The notes under the pieces were generated by a model. It was not told the DNA's origin and did no database searches. It worked only from the letters and a program-made list of their open reading frames with translations. 64,000 bases of DNA from NCBI GenBank assembly GCA_948099385.1, contig CANUEZ040000107.1, positions 5,883,501 to 5,947,500 of the forward strand, given 5' to 3'. Below are positions 34,250 to 45,425 of the stretch, piece after piece. The position numbers and the translations under genes are program-made. Numbering within the stretch: the first letter of the stretch is position 1; every line of letters begins with the position of its first letter. This stretch comes from Fasciola hepatica. Taxonomy: Eukaryota > Platyhelminthes > Trematoda > Plagiorchiida > Fasciolidae.

Positions 34250-36020
34250 GGAAAAATTTCGTCGGAATAACGTAGAGATGCATTTCTTCGAGATTTTATT
34301 AACGATAGAAATTCCATGGTACTGGTGGAATCTCCAATCTTGCCGATTCATACGAAGGAGCAAATCAATTTCGGCAGCATCGCATCTGATTTACTCACTG
34401 GATATTATTCTCTACCGGTTATCTGACGCTCGCGAACAGTTGTCTCTGAATAACCAAGCCAGTTTTGGATTTAGTCGGGGTTGTATCGACCAAACTTCCC
34501 TGGTTTAACAATTTTTGAAACACAGACGCACCTTACGTGTGCGCACTGTCTCCGTCAGCATTGATCTGCAAGCGGCGTCCGGCTCAGTCGACGCTGCCGC
34601 TCAATGAACGGTGTGCCAGAGAAATTTGTCTCTTCTCTAGTGCTTAGGTGCGAAAAGCAGAATCCAAGTTAGTGCTTATGGCGATCTTTCACCGCGAAAA
34701 GTTGTATTCGTCAAGGTTTCCCTCTTTTGCCCTTCCTCTTTAATCTTTTAATTGAATTTATTCTTGAGATAGCCCTATCCTTGTGTGAGAATATCGGCAT
34801 GGATCTTTGCTAAGGCAGTAAACTCTCTGACTGAGAATAGGCGGACGATATTGTTCTTCTGAGTGAAGATCCAGGTAAGTTGCAAGCTCTTTGAGATAGC
34901 CTTAACAAAAGTGTAGCAATGTTTGGGATTCGTTTTGCACCTTCAAAGTGTAAAGTGCTTCTTCGGTACAATGACACCTCTGCACCCAACATTGTTTTTT
35001 TCAGGGGAAGTCCTAGTGTTATAATCCACAAGACGTGCCTAGGTTTTAGGTTGCTTGCTAGGAGTAGCTCGTTTGGACATCGACAAAGTTAACCAAATGG
35101 TTCAAACATGCTTCTTTGCGAATGTCTTTTCCTGTCCACTTGAAGACAGTCACCATTCAGACGGCGAAGCAGTCGTGTGGTTCACATGCTGTCGTTTGCC
35201 TTATTGCGTTGAGTCTCTTGGACATCACGGCATTTCTTAATCCGCAGCTATCCATAGTTCGGTTTTCAGTAGTCAGCTACTTACCCAGCAGTATATACAC
35301 TCCGCTACACTGGTACCTGGGAGGGTACATCTCACAGTGTGGTCAGATAACGGATAAAATATTGTGGCATATGCAGAGGGCGCGTTTGGCCTTTGCCAAC
35401 AGCCGTCTGTGGCGTCGGCGTGACATCCGCTTGTCGATCAAGGGTCGAGCGTACACTACAGCAGTTACATGCGTTCTTTTATGTAGCCCGGAAATATGGT
35501 CGGTAATGATAGGAGATAAGCAAAAACTGTCGGTGTTTGAGCATCGTTTTATCCGTTATGTTGCTCGAATATAGTAGGACCACCATATTATTGATATTTT
35601 GGTTATTTGTAGGGTGTTGGGAACTGGTGATAAGTCACTGGAACAGATACTGAATCTAAACAGAATAAGGTGGCTGGGAAATGTATTACGCATACCCACC
35701 GATAGACGTCTCCGGTGGACGCTATTCTCCACGGCAGGTATTGTTTTGAAGGTGAGTCAAACTGGTCAGTGCGTGACTTGGAAAAAACGTATGAAAACCC
35801 CGACCAGTGAACTTGACCAAGTAGGACATGTGAGACTTCCGGATTGGTGTCCACTAAACTCGCGTACCAGATGATTGGAAACATTAAATGACACGGCTAG
35901 GTTTTGAGGCCTATGGTGTAGTTACTCATTTCTTGTGGTTTACGCTCATTACTTTGTTTTCGGCTCTTTTTCATTTTGTGCTTCTGTTCGTTTTACCCTC
36001 AACTGGAGGATGCTGCGGGG
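34250..36020 (+). mobile_element. RTE type-2 relic F (RT and tail)
   Basis: Reading across frames: LYRLSDAREQLSLNNQASFGFSRGCIDQ (split LYRLSDAREQL, NQASFGFSRGCIDQ; RT finger motif), a decayed motif A near 34560-34600, and DDIVLLSEDPG near 34845. 35116-35574 gives LWRRRDIRLSIKGRAYTT, LCSPEIWS and FEHRFIRYVARI. 35599-35874 gives RIRWLGNVLRI and CVTWKKRMKT. It is 5'-truncated with many stops. It lies about 500 bp upstream of the catalytic NFS1 exon. Confidence 0.78.
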
Positions 36021-36519
36021 AAACAACCAACGGAGGATCACAAGTGTGACGGTAATAGTTGAATGAACTGAACTGTCACATTCTGAAAATGGTCACATTG
36101 CTTCTTGGTAAACAGACAGATACTTCAAAAATGTTGCATGTGGGACTATTCATGTGATCTAATGGCTCGTCTGTATGCGTGGTATACTTAGCTGCCACAG
36201 ACAAAACCGTTTGTCTTGACGATCTTTTGTATACCCGACCAACTTGGGTTTTTTCCCTAGTCACTTGGGTTTTTAGATGTTCGCTTTCAATCGCTGCGGG
36301 GTTTGTCGTGTCACTTTTAGACATTGTTATTCATGAGCCTGCAAAGCATATGCTATCGTGGGCTGCTTTGAAGCAGACAGTTTATTCGTGATATCCAAAC
36401 AAGTCCTTGTCCACCTCATGCTACGCCCTGTGAATAATATTCAGAGACGTGCGAACATTGAAAATATTCTTGTTTTGAGTCATAATTCAGTCCCGTATTC
36501 ACCATGTTATTTTCTACAG

Positions 36520-36693
36520 TGCGTGTACCTCAGCTTCCTTGGAACCCTCGTATGTGCTACGAGCCATCGGTGCCGAAGAAGATTTGGCTCATTCAAGCAT
36601 ACGATTTGGAATTGGGCGATTCACGACGGAAGAAGAAGTCGATTTTACTATCGACCAGGTGGTTATGCACGTGCAGCGGTTGCGCGATATGAG
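36520..36693 (+). CDS. NFS1: NFS1 exon carrying the catalytic cysteine loop (penultimate exon)
   Basis: After the single base that completes the previous Ser codon, the exon reads [44 protein letters not shown] and HVQRLRDM. The Cys of ACTSAS (codon 36524-36526) is the active-site cysteine that forms the persulfide in this family, and [11 protein letters not shown] is a highly conserved stretch of the small domain. The acceptor is tttctacag ending at 36519 and the donor is GTATGT at 36694. The exon is 174 bases and leaves AG at its end, in phase with the T at 40777. All visible active-site residues are intact, so this looks like a working gene. It lies only about 500 bp downstream of an RTE relic and 35.7 kb from its upstream neighbour exon. 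Confidence 0.97.
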
Positions 36694-37292
36694 GTATGTG
36701 TTTATTAGTTGTACTGTTTTTTACTGTCCTACATATCCAGCGTGAGACAATCAATTTCACTCTCGATATGGTGCGTCATTCAAAAAATCACGTGGCTACC
36801 ATCGAGTCTGCAGTGTTCACCAGTGCCATAAGATCGGTAATAAGAATCGTTTTGTGTGAAGAATATCAGCTTACTCCTTACTAGTAGACAGTCGATGGAT
36901 CTAAGGAGGATGTGCTTCATTCTGATACTCACTGGTGCTCTGTTGGTAAAGGTTCATGTTATCGATATAAATGATGTCACAAGTACTTGCACCGTGCTTT
37001 AATTTGCACTGATGCGTTTGATGTTGATCTCTTCAAAATTTAAACGACAGATCTGTTTTTCCCAATCGATGATATCGTGTCGGTAATCTTTTCATTATTT
37101 GGCCGTGGAAAAGAATACTTGATCAGATCTTGTCCGATCCGGTTTTGTTCTATTTTGTTTGTATAAATGAATCAATGCATGTTAACGGCGCAGCATAGCT
37201 GGTGCCCAATGCTGTCTCGTGCCTAGCATGCTGACGTGTAATATTTGTAAAGATTGTTTTGACGGTTGACAGTCAATGGTTAATTGTGTAAT

Positions 37293-37293
<1 letters not shown>

Positions 37294-37339
<46 letters not shown>

Positions 37340-37344
37340 GTGTG
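37294..37344. repeat. (TG)n microsatellite in the last NFS1 intron
   Basis: About 25 TG units with one C interruption near 37335. Confidence 0.95.
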
Positions 37345-37809
37345 AACTTGTGCAATGACAAATAGTTAATACCCATCGCTAAAATAAACCGTCCTGATTT
37401 ATTCGCTTGGTGTTTCCGTCACCACTCTTGATTAATAGATCATAAGCAAGTAACATTGAAAAAATTTCACAGTCTCGCTATTAGGAAAAGCCAAGGTCAG
37501 AATCGAGTCAGGAAATGGAGACAAACTATTTGAACACGAATCGCAGCCACTATTCTCAAACGAGGATTGGACTATTTCCAAAATCGTCCTCACGAAACTT
37601 CTCGTGGTGAACTCAGCTCCGACTGTTCACATGCAGTGATAGAAAATGAGAAATAAATCTCTGATACAGCCTTCAATGAGAGCCGGCGCCAGCGAACTGC
37701 TACTTGTCACATGACGAAGGTTTGATCCATACAGTTGTGTTCTGGTCTGATCCTCACGCGTGCACCTTTCACGAGTGACAGATAATCGGCGGAGAGCAAT
37801 ACCGAGGAC

Positions 37810-38480
37810 TTGTTAGAATGGGGTACCTATCAAGCTAATTCCTCTGGGGTTTTCACAAAAGAACTTGACACCTTTATTGTAAACTGGTTCAACCACTGAT
37901 TCAAGCCTCTCACTAACGATCTGTTCACTTTCCCAGATTACCCAGAGGAGTTTTGTCAACTCCGATACCAAAACTTTGCGTGCATCCTTAAGAAAGGACA
38001 AAGAATCCTGTTCGGTCTGGCAACTTTGTACCTTTGTAAATGACCTACCTCTCGGAAATCCTCTTATCTGACGAAAGACCTACATCGTTTTCTCGCAGGA
38101 AACATTGAAAGGTTCGTTGTAATGGTGTGCCAACCTAATTGCTACTTAAAGTGCTTCGGCCAGCTGTCCAGACGACGTTCTTGAGACTTGAGAGGTGACC
38201 CAGCGGATTCCTTGACTATCTGACTTACACATGAATTTGGTGGACCAGGACTTCTTATCAAACGTCGAAGGTTACGATTATTATCAGCAACCATAGCATT
38301 CTCCATTCCCCTGTATTTCACAATTTACCACTGCTCACAGTCATTTCTTAATTCCCCAATGAGCTGACGCCTTAGGGATTGGCGCAGCTCACTGAATGTG
38401 ACACCTGTAGAGATGAATTTGCAAGCATCCGGATCAGAAACCAAAAGAAAAAGGGTGTGAAAAATAGGCAGGAAATGAAA
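37810..38480 (-). mobile_element. RTE type-2 relic G (linker and RT start)
   Basis: On minus: LRRQLIGELRNDCEQW, NRNLRRLIRS and RRLDSWPKHFK from the linker, then LVSELTKLLWVIWESE, ESVVEPVYNKG and CENPRGISLIG from the RT. The order is that of the element at 43787, which shares SELTKLL, so this is a diverged member in the opposite orientation. Confidence 0.68.
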
Positions 38481-38559
38481 AATGATGGTATCATGTAGAG
38501 TAGGAAATAGATTGAATATGATATACCGTCATATCTCCCAATATCCCTATTTTCCTAAT

Positions 38560-38600
38560 ATCTTCACGACGAGACTGCATTGTATCCCCTAATGATGGCT
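38560..38600 (+). mobile_element. RTE 5'-end scrap
   Basis: cacgacgagactgcattg matches the start of the RTE copies (2041, 7081, 43794). Nothing further is recognisable downstream. Confidence 0.4.
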
Positions 38601-39169
38601 GCTATCATTCATCGGACAAAAGATATAAGAAGGATGACTTCGTAGATCGGGTGATTTAGTCATTTCAGGACAGGACAAGGGTTAGAAGCCGGAAAACCAA
38701 AATTGTTTGCCTTATGACAACTGGTTCTGTGAACCAAACCACAATGGCCCTTGAAAGTATGTGTTTACAGGCAACAACTGGGTTGTTTGATAAAAAAGCC
38801 ACGAATACTCAAAGGGATGCCAGTTCAGCGAATAAGCACAAAGAGAATCAGTCTACCCTTAAGCAATACGGCACTAGATAAACTCTGTAATGAAGTTCCT
38901 CGGACTTTTCTCGGTTGTGGGAGGAGTCATCGCACTTTATTCGTCATCTGTCACTCGCAAACGCTGGGCAGCACTCAGTACGAAGAATACTGCGCGTACC
39001 ACGTTTTCTCCGGTCTGTTGGATGGGTAGCGAGGCTGAGAATTGAATTCGAAAAGTGAACCAGCAATTCAGTCGTCGGTACAGGTGGAACAAAAAACGGG
39101 CAGTTAGATTTCATTTGGCATACGATAGCATGCTCCCACAAGGAAGCTCCAAACATGTTACGGCGCTCG

Positions 39170-39250
39170 GTTAACGCTTTACTGCCTTGTAGGTCAGGCT
39201 ATTGAGTCGAATACTCCGGTTAGGATGCCCGAGGAAAACGCCATCAATCC
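39170..39250 (+). mobile_element. RTE type-2 5'-region scrap
   Basis: It shares tactgccttgtaggtcag, gagtcgaa and actccggt with 44295-44345. It is too short to place further. Confidence 0.35.
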
Positions 39251-39379
39251 TTATTCTCGTATCACCGGCGTTCAGGGTTCTGAACCAAAAACATCGGTGG
39301 GTGCGGTGATGTGGGCGCCATAGAAGTATCATTCGTCCAAAAGCCTCTGGTACCCTCTTTATGAACAAGCATTTCTGCT

Positions 39380-39900
39380 TTTCTTCCCTCTAATTTCGGG
39401 TCGGTGCAAGATGCCATGTATGATGATAATAATTGAACTGAACTGATAACTCACTGACTGAGGTGTACATGCCAGGATAAATGAACTGATTTGTGGTCTC
39501 CTCCGTCAATGCAACCTTGTAGCATAATTTGCACTTTGAAAATGTACACCATATCCCGCACGACATGAAATTTAGTTGAATTTTCACTTAAAAGTACTGT
39601 GTCGTCTGCATTCCCAGAGTCTGACACTTTGATCTGAACGATTTCGGTATAGTTGTGCTCACGTGAGCATTGGACCATGTCTTTCAGGAGGTTTGACAGA
39701 ACACGAGAGATAATGTAGTCCTGGTGTATACCAATTCTCTTGGTAAACTCCGGTGAAAATTACCATATCTTTTAATTTTTCTCATGTTCATGAACTTTGT
39801 ACTTTGGAATGAGTTTCTTTGGTACAGAACTGTTTGATAACGAGCTGGACGGTAGACTGGGATGAAAACCGCTTTCCAATCCAAAAAAACATAGACCATG
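39380..39900 (-). mobile_element. RTE RT palm relic
   Basis: On minus, MVYVFLDWKAVF (motif A-like, VFLDLKAAF in intact members) is followed by NADDTVLLSENSTKFH (motif C, YADD with Tyr replaced by Asn). Frames are shifted between the two motifs. Confidence 0.5.
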
Positions 39901-40776
39901 TCGGTGTTCTAGGGTAACTAATGTGTACCTGCATCCTTTCAGTTATCGGTACTGCTGGAGAACTCAATGTCCCTCAAGTTGCTCCAATGGTGGAAAACAA
40001 TTTACGAAAATCCCGAACACCGCTGTGTTTGTATCTGTCATTGTTTCTTAAAGAGGTGGCGCAGAACAGTTTTATTTTGACGAGTCGCGTGACCACGCAG
40101 TTGGAGTTCAGAATGCGGGAAATAATCTGCTTGAGTCTCACGTTCGACGCTATTTACCTTTGTGTATGACTCAAAGTTCAATCACTAGGCGTCGCACGTC
40201 GTATTCATCTGGCCCAAACCTGCGGTAACATCGTGTTGTAGGTATCGTCCGACGGTGCAATGCAGTCACAGATTGTTCTTGAAAAAGTTGCTCCCGCATC
40301 GTCAGTCTTCGCCATACTCTTTTGTCAGTTGTTTTTATGTGGTAATATGTTCTCCCGAGCCGGCGTAACTAACGTGCTGGGTATTTGGCCTTCCGCCTTC
40401 CACCTTCCGTGTGTGAATGACCCACGTTATCATTCTTCTGTTCATTTGTTACGTGGTCCTCGTCCAGGGCTGCGCCATTCTTCAGGTTTGTACATTGTCT
40501 AATGATGTCACGATGCGGCGGGTTTGCCCGTGATAATTTCAAATTACTTCAGATGAGTATCACATTTATTTTGTTATTGTTCGCCGTCCCTTTTTTTCTG
40601 AATTTCGATGGTATAACTGGTGCGCCTATTTACTCCCCTGTCAGTACGAAATTTATTGTCAGCGGAAATAAACCACCCTATGAACCGCAAAACCTTGACT
40701 GACCAAAAACCACCTTAATAACGTATAATGCTGATCATTCAATTTTCCCCATTATTTTGTTTTTCTCCCTATACAG

Positions 40777-40840
40777 TCCGCTCTGGGAGATGGTCTCAGA
40801 GGGGGTCGATCTGAAAGCGATCAACTGGTCTCAACATTGA
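40777..40840 (+). CDS. NFS1: NFS1 terminal coding exon
   Basis: This short exon is easily missed because it has only 20 codons plus a stop. With AG from 36692-36693 it reads SPLWEMVSEGVDLKAINWSQH followed by TGA (split here as SPLWEMVSEG and VDLKAINWSQH). This matches the conserved C-terminal end of animal NFS1, which closes with a Trp-Ser/Thr-Gln-His tail. The acceptor is strong: a long T/C-rich tract running to ctatacag at 40776. A longer open frame overlaps it in another phase and is a shadow. The spliced frame through all three exons is continuous. Confidence 0.95.
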
Positions 40841-41547
40841 ACCAAAGAAATCTATCAGTCACTCAGTTCTGGTCGTCGGAGATCCAAAATCCAATCGAAA
40901 TTAAAAAACCTATCAGTCTCATGATCCACGCCCGTCCGCTAGGAGGAAGAAGTGAGAATTTGACACTAAATGGTGCTCCTCAATCAATAAGACATCGTTC
41001 CCAGTCTTCCGTAGTTTTTTTTACTCCACTTCATTACTGTGACTATTATTGTTATTACTCTTGGTCCATCTCATATTACACACGTGGTCATTTGTTCGCG
41101 TTCTAGTCTTTTCGAGACGTTTAGGGATGACTGTGCTGTAGTGTGCTTTTTTAGACAATTCGCCAATGTGATGCTCTTGTCTTTCTTACACTCCTGCCCC
41201 CTTTCTGTACGTTTGTGTTTTTGTTCGCATTTGCCTTGTTCCGCCTTTCGTAAATCACCCTCGTCATCCGCAGACATTCCTATCCGTCCATGCTTTTTTG
41301 TGTCTCCTTCTTCTCCTCGTCAATTAACTATTTCTCACTGGCTTTATTGTTCGTCCGGCTTGTTTCGCATTGAAGCCTGACGAAACTCAAGTGGTTCGTG
41401 AGGTGGTTATTCCATTCGATTGTCTGTATGCTTGTGTGGTCTTCCGCACTAAAACTGATGTAAACGTTTTCGTCCAATTATGTTTCGTATTACACTGACT
41501 GATTGCAACGTAACCCAAAGAAACTAAACCGTTGGAGAGTCTACGAT

Positions 41548-41553
41548 AATAAA
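41548..41553 (+). other. Candidate NFS1 polyadenylation signal AATAAA
   Basis: A canonical AATAAA lies about 700 bases after the NFS1 stop codon at 40840. It is the first plus-strand AATAAA I noticed downstream. This would give a 3' UTR of roughly 0.7 kb. Only the hexamer supports it. Confidence 0.35.
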
Positions 41554-41559
41554 TTTCAC

Positions 41560-43430
41560 ATTGGTTAACTAAATTATTGATTATGCTCACACATTGGACA
41601 GGTAGTTGACGTTCTCGTTCCGGAAAGTATTGTTTGTCGTGCCCGAAATAATTCAAGTATTAATAGTGATAGTGGGCTTCATTATTTCGTACTCGGCTAT
41701 AATCACAAGGTGTGCGCCCAGGAGTCGAAGTCTCGTGCAGTTGATGAACGATGCTCATGTTGAATTGTCTTTATTTCATGGTGTAACAAGGACGACAACA
41801 CACGGCAGGATACTTGTATTCCCACGATTACACAAGTCAAGCCATGGCACATACAGTCGCTTATATAGGTCTTTTTCCAGACTGCGCGGCACCAAGATTG
41901 CTATTGGCGCTGCTTGAGCGCTTCGACTGCGTTCTGTCCATTTGCCTGTGGCTGATGGCTTGCTTCTCTTGCCCGTCATTTCCCTTCGGTTGGCCCGACT
42001 GTCTCAGTTGACGGCTCGATCGGCAACCCTTCACCTGAGCTATCTTGCTGGTTGCCGGAGGTCCCGCTGCTTCCTCTCTGGTCGTCTGTATGCCTCTTTT
42101 TGCCTGCTTCGGGCCGCCTCCGACATAATTGCCACCTGTTCTTTTGTCTGTGGCCCTCGTTTGGTTCGTTCGTTCGCCTTGATGTTCGCGCCGTTCCCTC
42201 GCCCCAGCATTCCCTGTTACAATGGGAATGCTCAATGGGCAGAGTGGATGGAGCGAACTAAATAACAACAATGGCCCACTTGACTCTTTAGCAAAACAGT
42301 TGATCCCGAACCAAGGACGGAATGGTTTTGTGACTGGACAGAGACGGACCGAGGTCACGCATGTGATATTTGATCCCCTCTCCCCACTCAATTTTGACTC
42401 ATCGCCTTATCTTGATTTCTGTTTTGTTCACCTAACACTGTTCATATAAAATGAGAGGAAGAATTACCAAAATTTGACCGTATTGCATTTTACCAAAGTT
42501 GATCATCAGGCTTTAGAAAGTCGGTGACTAGAATTATATGACCATTGTCACAACCTTTTGCACAACGGGGAATCTAATCTTTTAGTTTCACCCTTCTGTA
42601 ACGAGAGGGGTGGCGTGCGAGACACAGTTGAACTAACTGAACCAGCCAGTTCAGGTTGAATAGTCCACGTCCCACCATGATCAATCCCCATTCTGCTTGT
42701 GCATTTCCGTTCCCATTTGGGCTTGTGCATGTGGGTCTTGAGCTGTGTCTTCCTCCAACCACACTTGAGAAGTTGGTCCAGTTGGCACGGTGCTATGAAG
42801 TTATCAACCTGGACCACCATCTTGCTGCTTGCCCAGAGTTCTGCTGAGATCCACTTGTTCGGTGGTAGGATCCGTTTAGTCTGTTATGGTTCGCTTTCGA
42901 AATATTCACGTTTTCTACCTGTGAATTTTGATTGATTGATACGATTGAACCCGTAGTCGCGTCTTTCTGTTGCCAAAACAGTTTCCATTGCATTTTGATT
43001 GTCGGCCTTTGTCTGTCATCATGAAACATATGAACAGAGTTTGTAAATGTGCGGAACACGACAAATATTCACAGTTGTTCTTCGATCAGCGGAAATCCTT
43101 TTCGATGTGTGAGCAGCCGCGAATTATGGTTTGCCGAGAAACCTAACACTCCCTCCAGAAATACACTTCTGATTTGAAGTTGGACAACGATGTTACGTAT
43201 AACCGTAGCTCACCGGGTGTTTCGTGGTGAAAGTGGTTCAGGAGCAAGACAAAAGTTAGGCAGGATTTTTCAGCCTGAATTGGTTCAGTTATATCTTCAA
43301 ACACCGAGGTTCTGGGCTTAGCTGCCACTTCTTCGTCAAGAGTAGCAATTCAGAACCAGCGAATTTGTTGTGAAGAAAGATACAGACGAGAATGCAGCAT
43401 CATTTTGTACTTTGAAGGCACAAAACACAT
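41560..43430. other. Stretch after NFS1 without a recognised gene
   Basis: A relatively CpG-rich block (41850-42260) produces long opposing frames (41861-42391 minus; 41942-42265 plus) that overlap the same bases and match no family I know. The remainder shows only short frames. No transposon protein was recognised. Confidence 0.35.
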
Positions 43431-43432
43431 CA

Positions 43433-43785
43433 GTATACAGCTGTTCAGACCATCATTTAAGTTGCAAGTTTTTCTAGATAGTCTGAAGAGTCATGTAGCG
43501 ATTTTCGGGATGTATTTTGTGCAAAGTGGAAAGCTCTTCTTCAGACTTGCATCTAACCGACACCAAGCCTAAACCGAATAAGCTACATTTTGTTACCTGT
43601 GCAGAGACATCTCATCTGGTACCCAGATATCGTGCAAAATGTCCTCCCCTATACATACACGGTCAGATGCGAGCTTGTAGCAGAGCTTTCCGTTTTGTGC
43701 GAAATATATCTCGAAAATTGCTACACTGTTGTTCAGACTACCTAGAAAAACTTGCAACTTGAGTGATGATCTGAACAGCTGTATA
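43433..43785. repeat. Foldback element with 120-bp arms
   Basis: 43433-43552 and 43666-43785 are inverted copies, roughly 85 percent identical by eye. Shared blocks include tacagctgttcaga, aagttgcaagtttttcta, tagtctgaa and ggaaagctct. The interior is about 113 bp. It directly abuts the start of the RTE element at 43787. Confidence 0.8.
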
Positions 43786-44783
43786 GTCCATCATGACGAG
43801 ATTGCATCTTGGCATGGTGTGATGGCTTGCGTGCCTCCATGACCCAAAGAGTTACGCAGGATGGATACCTTAAACCGAAGATTCAATCATGCCTGACAGG
43901 TCAGTGGGTAGAGGCCAGACGAGGTTCAATCTCTGAATCCGTTGTTGGTCATCATCGAGTTCTAACCACCATGCCCCTGGAGAGGGCACTCCAGCCAATA
44001 AATACGGAGAGAAACCTCCACTAGATAGACGTAGGAGTGGAGTACCTGAGGTTTCTGTCGACGATGAGAAATGTCATCGCACTTTAGTGGGCAGCTGTCG
44101 CCCACCTAAGCTGAGAAGCCCCCAGTTCAAAGGATGCTGCCCCGTCTACGTTCCGCTTGCTCCATTGGGTGCATGGGACTGAGGACTGGATCCGAAAGGC
44201 AGATCGATAACAAAACATCGGCGAAGAAAAAACCGAATCCAGGCAGCAATTAGGTCTCAGATAACAGACCACGTTCCGATGATGGGTTTACGCCCCACTG
44301 CCTTGTTGGTCAGACTTTTGAGTCAAAGACTCCGGTCGGGTTCACGAAGAAAAACCCCTTCTGCGTTGTAGGCAGCTGCGAAGTATGATCTGCCCAGAAA
44401 CTCCCAGCATCTTTCCTATAGTGGGCCTTACCGATTTTTCCTCCTCTAATTCAAGATCAGTACGAAACGCCACGGGTAGCTGCGGCCCTGGTAAAAGCAG
44501 TAGTTCAGGAGTGGAGTATCAGTGGAATACACTTATTAAGCCCAAATACTCAATTCACCTTACTGCCTTTAACTTTCGCACACTAAGTGAGATAGAGCAA
44601 CAGGCTGTATCCCACTTCTGTGATCACTATTCGCACTGCAAATACAACCTCATTCTCTCGCTTTACTCTTCATATGTCGGCTGATTTGGTATCTGGAGCT
44701 CGTGGTCAGGCTGGTGTTGGGATTGCCTTGAGCATGAGAGCTGAGCGCGCATTGTTAGACCGGATTTCAGTGAGCACTCGTTT

Positions 44784-45425
44784 GTGTGCAGTTCGGTTGT
44801 ACGGTGCTCTGTCTCTAATAGCAACAAACTGAAGCGTCAATCCTTGTTCATCATGTCTGTGTATACGTCGACTGACTGCAATCCCTCTGAAACCAAGGAT
44901 GAATTCTGTCAGACTTTGTCTCAACTTTTCCGCAGCATGCGTTCAACGGACGTGGTGATCATCGCTGGTGATTTCAATGCCCAGGTCGGCCGTTTGGAAG
45001 ATTCCGAAAGATACATCGGAGGCCCATTTGCTATCCCAGCCGATCACACCGATAACGGCGACCACCTCATCCAGCTATACTCTGACCACAGATTGTTTCT
45101 GGCGATTACGAACGTCTGCAATAAGAAGCGGCATCAACTGACATGGCGTCCTCCTTCGTCTTCACAACGACGGACTAAGATTGACCATATTGTGATTGGT
45201 CATCGTCGGTATAGATCAGTTGAAGGTTGTTCATTTTGGTCTACGTATGTGCACTCAGATCATGCCTTGGTACGCGCGCTTCTGTTTACCTCTCGTCCGT
45301 GGTCGCACCAACGTGAATGCCACTCGTCCCGCGCAGTTGTTTCTACACGTCAACTAACGATATGCTTTCCTGGAACAGATTTTCACCCGGTTGTCGATGC
45401 AGCCGGTTTTCCAGGACCAAGATGA
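44784..45425 (+). pseudogene. RTE E, endonuclease
   Basis: The piece reads VVIIAGDFNAQVGRLED (split VVIIAGDFNAQVG, RLED), ADHTDNGD, HRLFLAITNV, RTKIDHIVIGH and SDHALVRALL. These are the same catalytic landmarks as copies A-C with clearly different sequence. The frame is lost near 45390. Upstream, 44560-44640 holds the endonuclease start in another frame (LTAFNFRTLSEIEQQ). Confidence 0.8.

Larger units (their letters stand above)
860..36519 (+). other. NFS1: NFS1 intron, about 35.7 kb, filled with transposable elements
   Basis: The intron is bounded by GTGAGT at 860 and tttctacag at 36519, and the exons on each side join in phase (AG|T). It separates ALSSG from the S-ACTSAS catalytic loop. 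Within it lie three long RTE copies and smaller RTE pieces, a tandem 2.5-kb repeat array, a pogo-like relic, a CR1 element, a 2.5-kb-armed inverted duplication and another RTE relic. No further NFS1 exon is needed between the two exons, because the family sequence is continuous across the junction. Confidence 0.9.
36694..40776 (+). other. NFS1: NFS1 last intron, 4083 bp
   Basis: It starts with GTATGT and ends with ctatacag, phase 2 on both sides. It contains a (TG)n tract at 37294-37344 and two reverse-strand RTE reverse-transcriptase relics (37810-38480 and 39380-39900). Open frames inside it, such as 40502-40702, are not supported as exons. Confidence 0.9.

Noticed and set aside
40502..40702. 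Short frame with a hydrophobic start just before the last NFS1 exon
   Set aside because: It sits in the last NFS1 intron, ends before the acceptor at 40776 and would shift the NFS1 frame if joined.
40837..41106. 89-codon frame overlapping the NFS1 stop region
   Set aside because: It begins at a TTG in another phase. The conserved NFS1 C-terminus occupies the same bases, so this is a shadow plus 3' UTR.
41861..42391. 176-codon antisense frame in a CpG-rich block
   Set aside because: It overlaps long open frames on the other strand, and composition explains it. No family was recognised.
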